DNA from: an uncultured Bacilli bacterium
Lineage (GTDB): Bacteria; Bacillota_I; Bacilli_A; RF39; UBA660
Assembly: GCA_944363795.1 (NCBI GenBank)
Contig: CALVVG010000008.1
Location: 1-34,831, forward strand
Direction: 5' to 3'
DNA: 34,831 nt
Under the pieces are notes generated by a model. It was not told the origin of the DNA. It saw only the letters and a program-made list of their open reading frames with translations, and did no database searches. A program made the position numbers and the translations under genes. The stretch's first letter is position 1. Each line of letters opens with the position of its first letter. Below, piece by piece: positions 15,087 to 24,165 of this stretch.

Positions 15087-16313
15087 TTATCTCCTTTTAA
15101 TTACTTTATTTATTTTATATATAAAATATAGTGCTTTATTTATTGGCAAATCGAATTCACCTATATACTCGATTGTTTTACCTCCAAAACCTTTTTTTAT
15201 CTCATACATTCCATAATCAGAATCATTTTTATCAAATATATTTTTTACTCCCAAAAAATTAACATACTTCAATTTTTGATTTAAGGCATTTTTTATCATT
15301 TCTGGATACATTATATATTTTGGGCAAAATTTTCTATAGGCATTATCCATACCGCTAACAAAAGAAACTACTTCATCATATTTTGTTATAGTTAACATTG
15401 AAGCTATATTCGTAAAATCTTCTAATTGCTTAGCTGAAACCAACTCTTCTTCGTATTTTTTTATACTATTTTTTAATATTTCATCTTGAGTTTTTAATTT
15501 AATACCAACATGGTCATGTTGCTTTTTTAATTCTAATTCTTTTAATTTGTTTTTATATTCTTGAATCATATCTTTTATATTATTTATATATTTTTCTTTA
15601 TTTATATACACTAAATATAAATTTGCTTGGTCTTGAAATTCATTCATTATATCTTCAAAAAATTTTTTTCTAAAAGTTAAAAATTTTTTCCTATTAGCAG
15701 TCATATCAAATAATGAGATAGCTTTTTCTAAACAATTTATATCTACTTTTTTAATTTCTACGCCACGAAAATTAGCTAATTCCATATTTTTTTTTGTACT
15801 TTTACTAAATTCTTTAAGTTGTTCATCAAAACTATCTTTTAAATTTAGCCGATGAACAAAACGAAATTGACTTGTTTCAAATCCCATATTATAACCAAAA
15901 TGTTTGAAGCCAAAATACTTTAATCGTTCAATTAGCTGATAGCTTTCCCAATGTAATTCTTTATTTAACTCTTTATTATATGTTGCTAAAATAATCGGAG
16001 GATCAATACGCAAAAATATAGCTTTTTGGCTTTTAAAATATTTAATTAAAGATTTTTTAAAATCCGAAATATTTTGATAATCATATAAAAAACCACGGGA
16101 AGCATATGCATAATAATATTTTTTTAATATTTGACTATATATGATTAATGAAACTCCAACTAATTTATTTTCATCAAATACTCCAAGTAATTCACATTTT
16201 TTACCTTCGTCTTTTTTTACTTTATACCATTCAACACTTTGATAAAAGCTTTTTAAATTATTATTCATAACAAAATTATTATAAATCTTTGCATCAATTT
16301 TCTTTACTATCAT
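15087..16313 (-). CDS. FemABX-family peptidoglycan bridge peptidyltransferase (first of three)
   Basis: 408 residues. The family end KYVNFLGVKNIFD...YGMYEIKKGFGG is the clearest Fem signature of the three. A long charged helical arm lies at about 245-290. Its start codon lies 20 bases inside the end of the flippase gene, with AAAGGAG upstream, so it is coupled to lipid II flipping. As the promoter-proximal copy it could be the FemX-like enzyme that adds the first bridge residue, but that is inference from gene order alone. Confidence 0.9.
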   Translation of the reverse strand: MIVKKIDAKIYNNFVMNNNLKSFYQSVEWYKVKKDEGKKCELLGVFDENKLVGVSLIIYSQILKKYYYAYASRGFLYDYQNISDFKKSLIKYFKSQKAIFLRIDPPIILATYNKELNKELHWESYQLIERLKYFGFKHFGYNMGFETSQFRFVHRLNLKDSFDEQLKEFSKSTKKNMELANFRGVEIKKVDINCLEKAISLFDMTANRKKFLTFRKKFFEDIMNEFQDQANLYLVYINKEKYINNIKDMIQEYKNKLKELELKKQHDHVGIKLKTQDEILKNSIKKYEEELVSAKQLEDFTNIASMLTITKYDEVVSFVSGMDNAYRKFCPKYIMYPEMIKNALNQKLKYVNFLGVKNIFDKNDSDYGMYEIKKGFGGKTIEYIGEFDLPINKALYFIYKINKVIKRR

Positions 16314-17964
16314 TATTATGCTCCTTTTGTTTATATTTTCCCAAAGTAATAACTTTTAAAACCTTATTAATAATTTTTTTACCAAATAGTTTTTCAATAA
16401 TTCCCAGTTTATAAGTCATTAATAAATATACTGCTGCCCCAACAACTGCATAAATAACAATATCTACAACAGATAATATCTTAGTAGTTGTATGGAAAGG
16501 TAAAACTAAGTTTAATAAATATAATACAACTAACATAATTAACAAACTAAATAATATTTTTAATAGTGTTTTACCAGTATCTTTATAACTAACTCTTTCT
16601 ATCTTTTTTATATTATAAAATACTATGCAAATAGCTATAGTAAAACCAATAATTGTAGCAAATGATGCTCCATAATATGCTGGAATATTTATTTTATTAC
16701 ATAATAACATTAAAGGAACATCTAATAATGCATTAGTAAAAAAACCTACTATAACTGCTGCATATACAGTTTTATATTTATTTAAACTTTGACATGCTTG
16801 TATTGATACCAAATAAATATTACTAAATATAGCTGTAATAATACTTATTTTAAAAACGGAAGGGCCAAATTCATTAATGCCATAAAAAACATTCCATACT
16901 GGCACTGATAAAAAAGATAGTCCAAAAGCAGCAGGTATAGAAACAAATAAGATAATCTGTAATGCTTTATTAAAAATATTATTAACTCTCTCATATTGTT
17001 TTAATGTAAATGCTGATACCATGTTGGGAATTAAGCTGACTGTCAATCCTGTTGCAACAGCCGTTACTATCATATTTAATTTATAACCCCAAGTTGTAAT
17101 AACTCCCGCTATATACTCCGCAGAAGCACCACTAAATCCTATACTTGATAATGTTCTAATAATTAAAGACATATCAACAGTATTATATATATTTACAGTT
17201 AAATTAATTATAATAAATGGTATAGCGTATAAACAAATTTTTTTTAAAATTTCTTTATTAGAAATATTATCTTTTTTTAATTTAATGCCTAAACTTAATT
17301 CCTTTTTATTATTAATTATTTTTTTTAGTAAGTAAAGAATTGCTACTAATCCACCGACAAAGGCTCCAGAAACGGCTACAGCAACACCTATTGATATAGA
17401 TTTATTTAATATTTTTATTACAAAATAACTACCAAATAAAATAACTAATATTCTAATTATTTGTTCCAACATTTGACTAATTGAAGTAGGTTTAATAAAT
17501 TTATGACCTTGTAAATAACCTTTAGCAACACTTAAAAAGGGAATAATTAATACTGCGAATGAAACAACAAATATTACTAATGTTATGTCAGCCAAAGAAT
17601 TACCTCCAGTCATATCACCAACAATTAGTTTAGCAATATTTTCTGAAAAGAACATTAAAACTAAAAAGCAAATTATAGAAATAATGCTAACAATTAAAAT
17701 CCCTAATTTAAAAGATCGAACTTTTGCTTCTTGCATACCTTTAGATTCATATTCACTAACTATTTTACTCATAGCAACCGGTATGCCTGCTGAAGAAATG
17801 TTTAAAAAAATTAAATATATATTATAAGCATAACTATATAAGGAACTACCTTGATCTCCAATAATTGCATAAAAAGGAATTACATAAAGCATTCCCAATA
17901 TTTTTGTAAAAACAATAGCTAAGGTTGCAATTATTGTGCCTTCAACAAATGAATTTTTTTTCAT
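16294..17964 (-). CDS. MurJ/YtgP/SpoVB-type polysaccharide (lipid II) flippase
   Basis: 556-residue MOP-superfamily exporter with about fourteen hydrophobic segments. The N-terminus GTIIATLAIVFTKILGMLYVIPFY and AGIPVAMSKIVSEYESKG match the YtgP/SpoVB group, in which YtgP is the Bacillus MurJ (lipid II flippase) and SpoVB its sporulation paralogue. Genomic coupling to three lipid II-modifying Fem genes favours the lipid II role. A basic cytoplasmic tail follows the last membrane segment. The ribosome site AGAAGGGA and a clear promoter precede it, making it the head of a four-gene operon. Confidence 0.88.
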   Translation of the reverse strand: MKKNSFVEGTIIATLAIVFTKILGMLYVIPFYAIIGDQGSSLYSYAYNIYLIFLNISSAGIPVAMSKIVSEYESKGMQEAKVRSFKLGILIVSIISIICFLVLMFFSENIAKLIVGDMTGGNSLADITLVIFVVSFAVLIIPFLSVAKGYLQGHKFIKPTSISQMLEQIIRILVILFGSYFVIKILNKSISIGVAVAVSGAFVGGLVAILYLLKKIINNKKELSLGIKLKKDNISNKEILKKICLYAIPFIIINLTVNIYNTVDMSLIIRTLSSIGFSGASAEYIAGVITTWGYKLNMIVTAVATGLTVSLIPNMVSAFTLKQYERVNNIFNKALQIILFVSIPAAFGLSFLSVPVWNVFYGINEFGPSVFKISIITAIFSNIYLVSIQACQSLNKYKTVYAAVIVGFFTNALLDVPLMLLCNKINIPAYYGASFATIIGFTIAICIVFYNIKKIERVSYKDTGKTLLKILFSLLIMLVVLYLLNLVLPFHTTTKILSVVDIVIYAVVGAAVYLLMTYKLGIIEKLFGKKIINKVLKVITLGKYKQKEHNNDSKEN

Positions 17965-17988
17965 TATATCCCTTCTTTTTCTTTTATT

Positions 17989-18017
17989 ATTTTACCAAAT
18001 AATTTACAACTTAACAA
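17989..18017 (-). promoter_or_regulatory. Promoter of the flippase-Fem operon
   Basis: Minus strand: TTGTTA (18017-18012), a 17-base spacer, TAAAAT (17994-17989), 25 bases before the ATG. It is divergent from the lemA-like gene. Confidence 0.6.
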
Positions 18018-18056
18018 GTTTCCATAACATGAAGCATTTTCATATTATTAATTCCA

Positions 18057-18065
18057 TGATATAAT
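18057..18065 (+). promoter_or_regulatory. Extended -10 promoter for the lemA-like gene
   Basis: TGATATAAT, the same extended -10 as ahead of ftsE, 17 bases before the ATG, with a partial -35 (TTTTCA) 17 bases upstream. Confidence 0.6.
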
Positions 18066-18082
18066 TAAAATGGTGAAAATAA

Positions 18083-18619
18083 ATGTATGTAAGTATAATT
18101 TTAATTATCATTATTATTATTGGCATGATAGGATTACTTTATGTTATAACCTATAATGATATGGTTAGTTATAAAATAAGAATTGAAAAAGCTGAAGGTA
18201 TCATTGATGAAAAATTACGTGAAAAGTATGACTTAATAGCTACAATGAATATTGCAATAAAAAAAGTTGTTACCAAAAAAGATTATTTAAAAGATTATAT
18301 CGACTTAAAAGACAAAAGAATTAGCAATTATGAGATGGATCGGAAATTAATTGAAGCAATGAATATAATATTGGAAGTAAAAAACGATTATGAGCAACTG
18401 GATAACAAAGATTTTAATAAACAATTAAAAAAAATTGAAGAAATAAACGAAATATTAACCTCTTGTAAAAATTACTATAATAAAAATACTACAGAATTAA
18501 ACAAAATTATTCGTAAGTTTCCTTCCAATATAGTGGCAAAAATACATAGATATAAAATAAAGCCATTTTTCGATGGCAAAAACATGCAAGATGCAGTAAT
18601 AGATGACTTTAAATTATAA
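18083..18619 (+). CDS. LemA-like membrane-anchored protein
   Basis: 178 residues: one N-terminal membrane segment (3-22), then a helical domain. The LemA family pattern is present though diverged: ITYNDMVSYKIRIEKAEGIIDEKL... for the usual YN-L-V-A-IDVQL stretch, REKYDLIATM for RRYDLIPNL, and KFPSNIVAKIHRYK (144-157) for the conserved FPSNIIA motif. LemA proteins form a helical bundle attached to the membrane with the N-terminus outside; the cellular role is unclear. The ribosome site is GGTGA. It converges on ung, with a six-base overlap of the coding ends. Confidence 0.75.
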   Translation: MYVSIILIIIIIIGMIGLLYVITYNDMVSYKIRIEKAEGIIDEKLREKYDLIATMNIAIKKVVTKKDYLKDYIDLKDKRISNYEMDRKLIEAMNIILEVKNDYEQLDNKDFNKQLKKIEEINEILTSCKNYYNKNTTELNKIIRKFPSNIVAKIHRYKIKPFFDGKNMQDAVIDDFKL

Positions 18620-19273
18620 TGACCAATCAATTGGGGTCATTTTATTTTTTATTAAATAATTATTGGTTTTAGAAAATGGTTTACTTCCAAAAAAGCCAGA
18701 GTAAGCTGACAAAGGGGATGGATGAGCACTTATAATAATAAAATGCTTAGGATTAGTAATTAGTTTTGCCTTGGCTTTTGCAAAATTACCCCACAAAATA
18801 AATACTACAGGTTCATTTTTTGTATTTAAAATTTTAATTATATAATCTGTTAATGGTTCCCAACCCCAATTGCGATGACTAGCAGCTTTGTCTTTTTCAA
18901 CAGTTAAAACTGCATTTAACAATAAGACTCCTTGCTTAGCCCAATTTGTTAAATCTCCATCTTTTTTGGGAGTTATTTTTAAATCTGTTTCTATCTCTTT
19001 ATAAATATTTTGTAATGATGGGGGAATTTTTACCCCCTTTTGAACTGAAAATGATAATCCGTGAGCTTGTTTTTCACCATGATAAGGATCTTGCCCAACT
19101 ATTACAACTTTAGTATCTTTAAAACTAGTTAATTTTAAAGCATTAAATATATAATCCTTTGGAGGATAAATGGTTTTTGTCTCATATTCATGCATTATCT
19201 TTTGATAAAATCTATTAAATCCAGGACTATTCCAAATAACTTTTAATTTTTCATCCCAATCATTTCCTATCAT
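18614..19273 (-). CDS. ung: Uracil-DNA glycosylase (family 1)
   Basis: Removes uracil from DNA as the first step of base excision repair. GQDPYHG (60-66, catalytic Asp62 region) is the water-activating motif, LLNAVLTV the uracil-pocket segment and HPSPLSAY the DNA-intercalating loop with the essential His. The length of 219 residues is normal. A near-perfect ribosome site AAAGGAGG is provided by the last codons of the MYG1-like gene, which overlaps the start by 14 bases. It is the last gene of the long rplI-dnaB operon. Confidence 0.98.
   Translation of the reverse strand: MIGNDWDEKLKVIWNSPGFNRFYQKIMHEYETKTIYPPKDYIFNALKLTSFKDTKVVIVGQDPYHGEKQAHGLSFSVQKGVKIPPSLQNIYKEIETDLKITPKKDGDLTNWAKQGVLLLNAVLTVEKDKAASHRNWGWEPLTDYIIKILNTKNEPVVFILWGNFAKAKAKLITNPKHFIIISAHPSPLSAYSGFFGSKPFSKTNNYLIKNKMTPIDWSL
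18618..18650 (+). terminator. Terminator of the lemA-like gene, located inside the ung coding end
   Basis: AATGACC, ten-base loop, GGTCATT, then TTATTTTTT. The hairpin is at the same time the last codons of ung on the other strand (MTPIDWSL end). Confidence 0.7.
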
Positions 19274-20081
19274 TTAAATCCTCCTTTAAAGCTATATTAC
19301 ATGCATATAGGATATTATCTAAATTATTTGCTCCGATTAAAAATTTACTTTTATGGCAAAACGTCAAGTATTCGGGCAATTTTTTTACCCACCTTTGTGG
19401 AAACGGTTTTTTTAATGTTTGCGCATCGGAACTAATTGATAAACTTTGTGCTAAATAGCCACCACGAACCGATGGATATATTACATATATTGTTTCTTTA
19501 TCGCATAGTGCATCCTTAAAATATAAATATTTACTCAAAACAATAATTTTTTTATTATTTGCATTATTATATATTTCTTCAACTAGTTTTGTATCTGCTA
19601 AATTACTTTTTTCATTATTTATTAAGTTTTGTAAAATAATCTTAGCAAAATCTACGGCTTGCCTAAAATTTTTTTCAACTAGAGAAACGTTTTTAGGATT
19701 AAAAGTGGATATAGCTAGTGACAAAGTATCACTTTGACCAGTATTATCCGCTAAATCCAAAAATTCAATTAACTTTTTATCAACCTTTCTATACACATAA
19801 TCACCATACAACTCTTTAGCAAATTTACGCCATAATTTGCCAAAAGATGCATAGGGAATTCCATTTTCTCTATAATCATTATCTGAATTATGATGATCAA
19901 ATTCCGTATTACCTATATCATAAATAATACCACAAAATCTTTCTGGAACTTTATTTTTTCTAATTATCTTAATTCTGGGATTAATTATTTTAATAAAAGC
20001 TGTCGAAAAAACATCATCAGCATGGAAAATACCATCATGAGTTAATCCATATCTACATTTCTTTAATTCTTTTAGAGTCAT
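19260..20081 (-). CDS. MYG1/UPF0160 family protein (predicted DHH-type phosphoesterase)
   Basis: 273 residues. YGLTHDGIFHADDVFSTA near the start is the MYG1 signature (THxGxFHxDE-type), and YDIGNTEFDHHNSD carries the DHH motif. The centre (IEFLDLADNTGQSD) and the GGYLAQSL stretch also fit. Eukaryotic MYG1 acts as a 3'-5' RNA exonuclease in nucleus and mitochondria; bacterial members are uncharacterised. The start at 20081 is chosen because GTGAGGAA lies in front of it; an upstream in-frame ATG at 20108 has no ribosome site and lies inside rlmH. It is tightly packed between rlmH and ung. Confidence 0.85.
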   Translation of the reverse strand: MTLKELKKCRYGLTHDGIFHADDVFSTAFIKIINPRIKIIRKNKVPERFCGIIYDIGNTEFDHHNSDNDYRENGIPYASFGKLWRKFAKELYGDYVYRKVDKKLIEFLDLADNTGQSDTLSLAISTFNPKNVSLVEKNFRQAVDFAKIILQNLINNEKSNLADTKLVEEIYNNANNKKIIVLSKYLYFKDALCDKETIYVIYPSVRGGYLAQSLSISSDAQTLKKPFPQRWVKKLPEYLTFCHKSKFLIGANNLDNILYACNIALKEDLNDRK

Positions 20082-20088
20082 TTTTTCC

Positions 20089-20526
20089 TCACTTATGATA
20101 ACTTTCATTATTAATTATTTTAAAAGCGCGATAAATTTGTTCTAATAAAATGCCACGAAATAATCCATGGGGAAAAGTTAAATCAGAAAAGCTAATAACT
20201 AGATTGCATTTATTTTTAATACTTTCATTTAACCCATTAGATCCTCCAATAATAAAAGTTATATTACTATTAAATATTAAGGTTTTTTTTATTATTTCAG
20301 AAAATTCTAGACTAGATAATGTTTTTCCTTTTATATCTAACGCAATATTATAATCTTTTTGATTGATAGCTAATTCAAGGCTTTTTATTTCTTTTATATA
20401 ATTAATATCATCTTTTAATTCTTGTATTTCAATTTTGTGATATTTTTTTATTCTTTTTAAATAATCATTAATTAATTCTTCTAAATATCGTTCTTTAATT
20501 TTTCCCACACATAATATTTTAATCAT
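20089..20526 (-). CDS. rlmH: 23S rRNA (pseudouridine1915-N3)-methyltransferase RlmH
   Basis: SPOUT-class enzyme that methylates pseudouridine 1915 in helix 69 of 23S rRNA. FIIGGSNGL is the glycine-rich SAM-binding loop, and LLEQIYRAFKIINNESYHK is the conserved C-terminal knot, ending YHK as usual. At 145 residues it is about ten shorter than typical. It starts by an ATGA overlap with walJ, the pairing known from the origin region of Firmicutes. Confidence 0.97.
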   Translation of the reverse strand: MIKILCVGKIKERYLEELINDYLKRIKKYHKIEIQELKDDINYIKEIKSLELAINQKDYNIALDIKGKTLSSLEFSEIIKKTLIFNSNITFIIGGSNGLNESIKNKCNLVISFSDLTFPHGLFRGILLEQIYRAFKIINNESYHK

Positions 20527-21287
20527 ATTTCTACCACTTCAGTTTTTTCATTTTGTTTAGCACATATAATATTATGAAAATTAATATTATATTCCGTAAA
20601 AGTGTTATTAATTGTTTCCAATGCTAACTCTTCTAAATTATTTGTTTCACTCAGATGGATTAAAATAATTTTTTTAGTATTATTCCCAATTAATTTTGTT
20701 AAATAAAAGGCGGCGGCCTTATTAGACAAATGTCCATAATCGCTTAAAACTCTTTTTTTTAACCAAGCCGGATATGGACCATGCTGTAGTAATTCTATGT
20801 CGTGATTGCTTTCAAATAAATATAAATCTAAATTTTGCAAATATTTAAAATTTTTAGTATTTATATATCCTGTATCGGTAATATAACCTAATTTAACTCC
20901 ATTTTCTTCAATCACAAAATTTCGCGAATCAACAGCGTCATGACTTGAATGAAAAGAAAAAATCTTAACACCATCAAGCATCAACTCATCCTCACAAACA
21001 AGTATGTGAGGATAAGCTTTAATATCTTCTATTTCATAGAGTTGTTTTTGAGATACAATTATAGTTGCATTAGTTTTAGCAATTAGAGTCTTTAAAGCTG
21101 ATATGTGATCTTTATGTTCGTGACTAATCAGTATATAATCTATTGTTTTAATATCGACATTTAAACATTTCAAAGATTCATTTATATATTTATAATTTCT
21201 ACCAGCATCTAATAAAAATTTTTTATTAGTAGTTTCTAAATACGTTACATTGCCTTTAGATCCACTTGATAATACAGAAACTTTCAT
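20523..21287 (-). CDS. walJ: WalJ/YycJ metallo-beta-lactamase-fold exonuclease-like protein
   Basis: 254 residues. SGSKGNVTYL at the start, SHEHKDH (55-61: His56, His58, Asp60, His61) and the later GYITDTGY, YLFESNHD and GHLSN motifs identify the YycJ group. In Bacillus and relatives WalJ belongs to the walRKHIJ locus and has been linked to coordination of replication or repair with cell division. The sensor kinase and regulator genes walK/walR are not next to it here; an M23 peptidase gene occupies the upstream position. Confidence 0.93.
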   Translation of the reverse strand: MKVSVLSSGSKGNVTYLETTNKKFLLDAGRNYKYINESLKCLNVDIKTIDYILISHEHKDHISALKTLIAKTNATIIVSQKQLYEIEDIKAYPHILVCEDELMLDGVKIFSFHSSHDAVDSRNFVIEENGVKLGYITDTGYINTKNFKYLQNLDLYLFESNHDIELLQHGPYPAWLKKRVLSDYGHLSNKAAAFYLTKLIGNNTKKIILIHLSETNNLEELALETINNTFTEYNINFHNIICAKQNEKTEVVEI

Positions 21288-21289
21288 TG

Positions 21290-22819
21290 TTAACCACTAA
21301 ATACACTTGTCAACGGATTAACAGATTTTGTTGTTCCCCCAACAAATGGCTCTCCTATATAAATTCCTAAATGTAAATGCGTTCCAGTAACAAATCCACT
21401 ATTTCCCATATAAGCAATAACTTGGCCTTTTTTAACAATATCTCCTACCTTTACATTAAATCCACTTAAATGTAAATATGCCGAATATATATTATTATCA
21501 TGTTTTACCACAACATAATTACCATTAGACCATTGATAACATGAAGAACATGCTTTAGAAACGTTAGTTACCACTCCATCACCTATAGCATAAATATTAG
21601 AACCATAACCTGTACCAGAAATGTCAATTCCTTCATGAAGTTTACCCCAACGCATACTATAACGGCTGGTTATTACTGAAGGTTGATCTGTTGGCCATGT
21701 CCAATTTCCGGAAATAACTACATTAGCACTACTTGTACCACCACCAGAAGAATAAGTTGGACCAACCACTGTAATTTCATCTACAGCTTCTCGGACAGTT
21801 TCAGTATAAACAATTTCAATTTCTGAACTTTGTTCACCATTAGCAACCTTATATTTTTCATGGTTTAATGTTAACGCAGTAACACCAGATTGAGTTATTT
21901 CTTCATAACCACGTTCTTTAGTATTATCAACTATTCGTTGTTTTGAAAAAGGTGTTACAGATTCTTCTATACGATAAACTTCATAAACAAACGTAATTAT
22001 TGGATCTAATAAAGTAACATTTACAGTATCACCGATTTTTAAAATTGTATCTTCACTACGATAACTTGGATTAGCAATTAAAAATTCTTGAGGATTTAAC
22101 TTATACTTATCACTTATGCTATCTATGTTATCTCCAGCTTGAACAGTATACTCATCCATTTTAGCATTCGGACCAAATAATAAATCTTGCGATAACTCCG
22201 TTGCATCAGTATATATTTTTTCATCTACACTTATATAAGCTTCTTTTATTAAAATTTTTTCTTGAAAATACATATTATTAATTATCTGACCCACATCAGT
22301 AATTTCTTCGATGCTATTATTCATATAACTATTATAATCTTCTTCAGACACAAAAGCTAATATATAACTTTTTAATGCTTCTTCAAATATACTTTTATCT
22401 AAAACATTTATTGTAAAATCCTCAGGCATATCTTCTTCTTCATGATAATTATCTTTATCATATTTAATGGTTATTATATAACCTTTAATTGTAAAATCAT
22501 CTCTTTCTTCAATCATTTTATAAATGGAATCTGCTGTTGCATAATCATCATTATAAGTTTTTACCTCTACTATTTCAAAAACATTTGGTGGATAAACGTT
22601 ATTAACATTATACTTATTTTTTATTTCTTGTTGTTCTTGATTAATTAAAGTATATAATTCTTGATCATTGGCAATTAAACCAATTACTTCACCATTTAAA
22701 TAAACTTGATAAGCAACATTAGCTTCATTTATATTAGTTTCAAAATTTTTATTTACAAAATATAATATACACACAATTAAGGATAGAAAAACAGTAATTA
22801 TAATATCTTTAGTTTTCAT
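21290..22819 (-). CDS. Membrane-anchored LysM-G5-M23 endopeptidase
   Basis: 509 residues. Hydrophobic anchor (7-22), a long acidic region (30-215), a LysM module (about 223-270, DEYTVQAGDNIDSISDKY), a G5 domain (about 275-352) and a C-terminal M23 domain (about 376-500). The zinc ligands are present: His395 and Asp399 in LHEGIDI, His481 and His483 in THLHLG. LysM and G5 bind glycan strands, so this is a cell-wall lytic enzyme acting outside the membrane. It starts on the last base of the dnaB stop codon and ends two bases before walJ, so a wall hydrolase is co-transcribed with the replicative helicase. Confidence 0.92.
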   Translation of the reverse strand: MKTKDIIITVFLSLIVCILYFVNKNFETNINEANVAYQVYLNGEVIGLIANDQELYTLINQEQQEIKNKYNVNNVYPPNVFEIVEVKTYNDDYATADSIYKMIEERDDFTIKGYIITIKYDKDNYHEEEDMPEDFTINVLDKSIFEEALKSYILAFVSEEDYNSYMNNSIEEITDVGQIINNMYFQEKILIKEAYISVDEKIYTDATELSQDLLFGPNAKMDEYTVQAGDNIDSISDKYKLNPQEFLIANPSYRSEDTILKIGDTVNVTLLDPIITFVYEVYRIEESVTPFSKQRIVDNTKERGYEEITQSGVTALTLNHEKYKVANGEQSSEIEIVYTETVREAVDEITVVGPTYSSGGGTSSANVVISGNWTWPTDQPSVITSRYSMRWGKLHEGIDISGTGYGSNIYAIGDGVVTNVSKACSSCYQWSNGNYVVVKHDNNIYSAYLHLSGFNVKVGDIVKKGQVIAYMGNSGFVTGTHLHLGIYIGEPFVGGTTKSVNPLTSVFSG

Positions 22820-24156
22820 TATTCTTCACTATTTACTTTTAATTGACTTTTAAAACTACTCATATTAAGTTCAAATAAAAGATTTACAGTGCCTAAACCT
22901 CCTTTTCTATGTTTAGCAATAATCAATTCAGCGGGAACTATTTTTTGATTAAAATCTTTTGCTTTATCATAATAATCTTTTCTATTAATAAAAAGTACCA
23001 TATCAGCATCTTGTTCTAATGATCCAGATTCTCTTAAATCCGCTAACATTGGTTGATTACTTTCTCTTTTTTCTGCACTTCTTGATAATTGTGACAATGC
23101 AATAACTGGTACATTTAACTCTATTGCCATTGTTTTTAATGATCTGGATATTTCAGATACTTCTACTTGTCTAGATTCAATGCGGCGATTACCACTATTA
23201 ACTAATTGCAAATAATCTATAACTACTAATCCTAAACCGGTAGGACTGTTAGCCAAACGACGACACTTGGCTCTTATTTCTTGACATGTTACACCAGCAT
23301 TATCCTCAATATACATATTGGTTTCTGCTAATTGACTCATAGCTTCTTTATATCTACGCCAATCCTTTTCTTGCATCTGACCAGTTTGCAATTTATAAGC
23401 ATCAATTTGTCCGATTGAAGAAATCATCCGATTAATTAACATATCAGAAGACATTTCCAAATTAAATATGGCTACAGCTTTTTTTGTTCTTGTTGCTGCA
23501 TAACTAGCCATATTTAAAGCTAATGCTGTTTTACCCATACCAGGACGAGCAGCTAATATAATCATTTCACCGCCTTGAAATCCCGTTGTTATTTTATCAA
23601 AATCTGGAAATCCAGTTTCTAAACCTGTAATACTTCTTTTATTTTTTGCCAATTCTTCTAATTTAGCTTGGGCTCTTCTCAATATTTCTTGAATGGGTAC
23701 AAAATCACCAACAGTCCTGGCTTTTACAACATTCAAAATATTTTTTTCTGCATTATCTAATAATGTAGTCACATCTTCATCGTCATAAGCATTATTTATA
23801 ATATCTTCTGCTGTTAAAATTAAATTTCTTCTTATAGCATAATCTTTAATTATTTTAATATAAAACTCTAAGTTAGCACTAGTTACTACAGAATCTATTA
23901 CTTCTGTTAAATAATCTAAACCTACTTCATTTAATTTTTTATCTTTATCTAATTCATTTTTAATTGTAGTAATATCAATAGGATTATTATTTTCATACAA
24001 ACTTTTAATTGCATTAAATATATACTTGTTTCTTTTATCAGAAAACATATCAATTGTTACTTCTTCAACAATTTTATTTACATCATTATTATTAATAAAA
24101 GCAACTCCTAATACACTCATTTCTGCTTCAAGATTTTGAGGTATCTTTCTAGCCAT
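22819..24156 (-). CDS. dnaB: Replicative DNA helicase DnaB
   Basis: 445 residues. N-terminal domain (KIPQNLEAEMSVLG start), a linker, then the RecA-like ATPase with Walker A ARPGMGKT (203-210), Walker B VVIDYLQL and the SEISRSLKTMA and DLRESGSLEQDAD segments. It unwinds DNA at the replication fork and corresponds to DnaC of Bacillus. The ribosome site AGGAGG lies just upstream. It follows rplI by nine bases, a conserved origin-proximal pair. Confidence 0.98.
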   Translation of the reverse strand: MARKIPQNLEAEMSVLGVAFINNNDVNKIVEEVTIDMFSDKRNKYIFNAIKSLYENNNPIDITTIKNELDKDKKLNEVGLDYLTEVIDSVVTSANLEFYIKIIKDYAIRRNLILTAEDIINNAYDDEDVTTLLDNAEKNILNVVKARTVGDFVPIQEILRRAQAKLEELAKNKRSITGLETGFPDFDKITTGFQGGEMIILAARPGMGKTALALNMASYAATRTKKAVAIFNLEMSSDMLINRMISSIGQIDAYKLQTGQMQEKDWRRYKEAMSQLAETNMYIEDNAGVTCQEIRAKCRRLANSPTGLGLVVIDYLQLVNSGNRRIESRQVEVSEISRSLKTMAIELNVPVIALSQLSRSAEKRESNQPMLADLRESGSLEQDADMVLFINRKDYYDKAKDFNQKIVPAELIIAKHRKGGLGTVNLLFELNMSSFKSQLKVNSEE

Positions 24157-24165
24157 GAATCCTCC

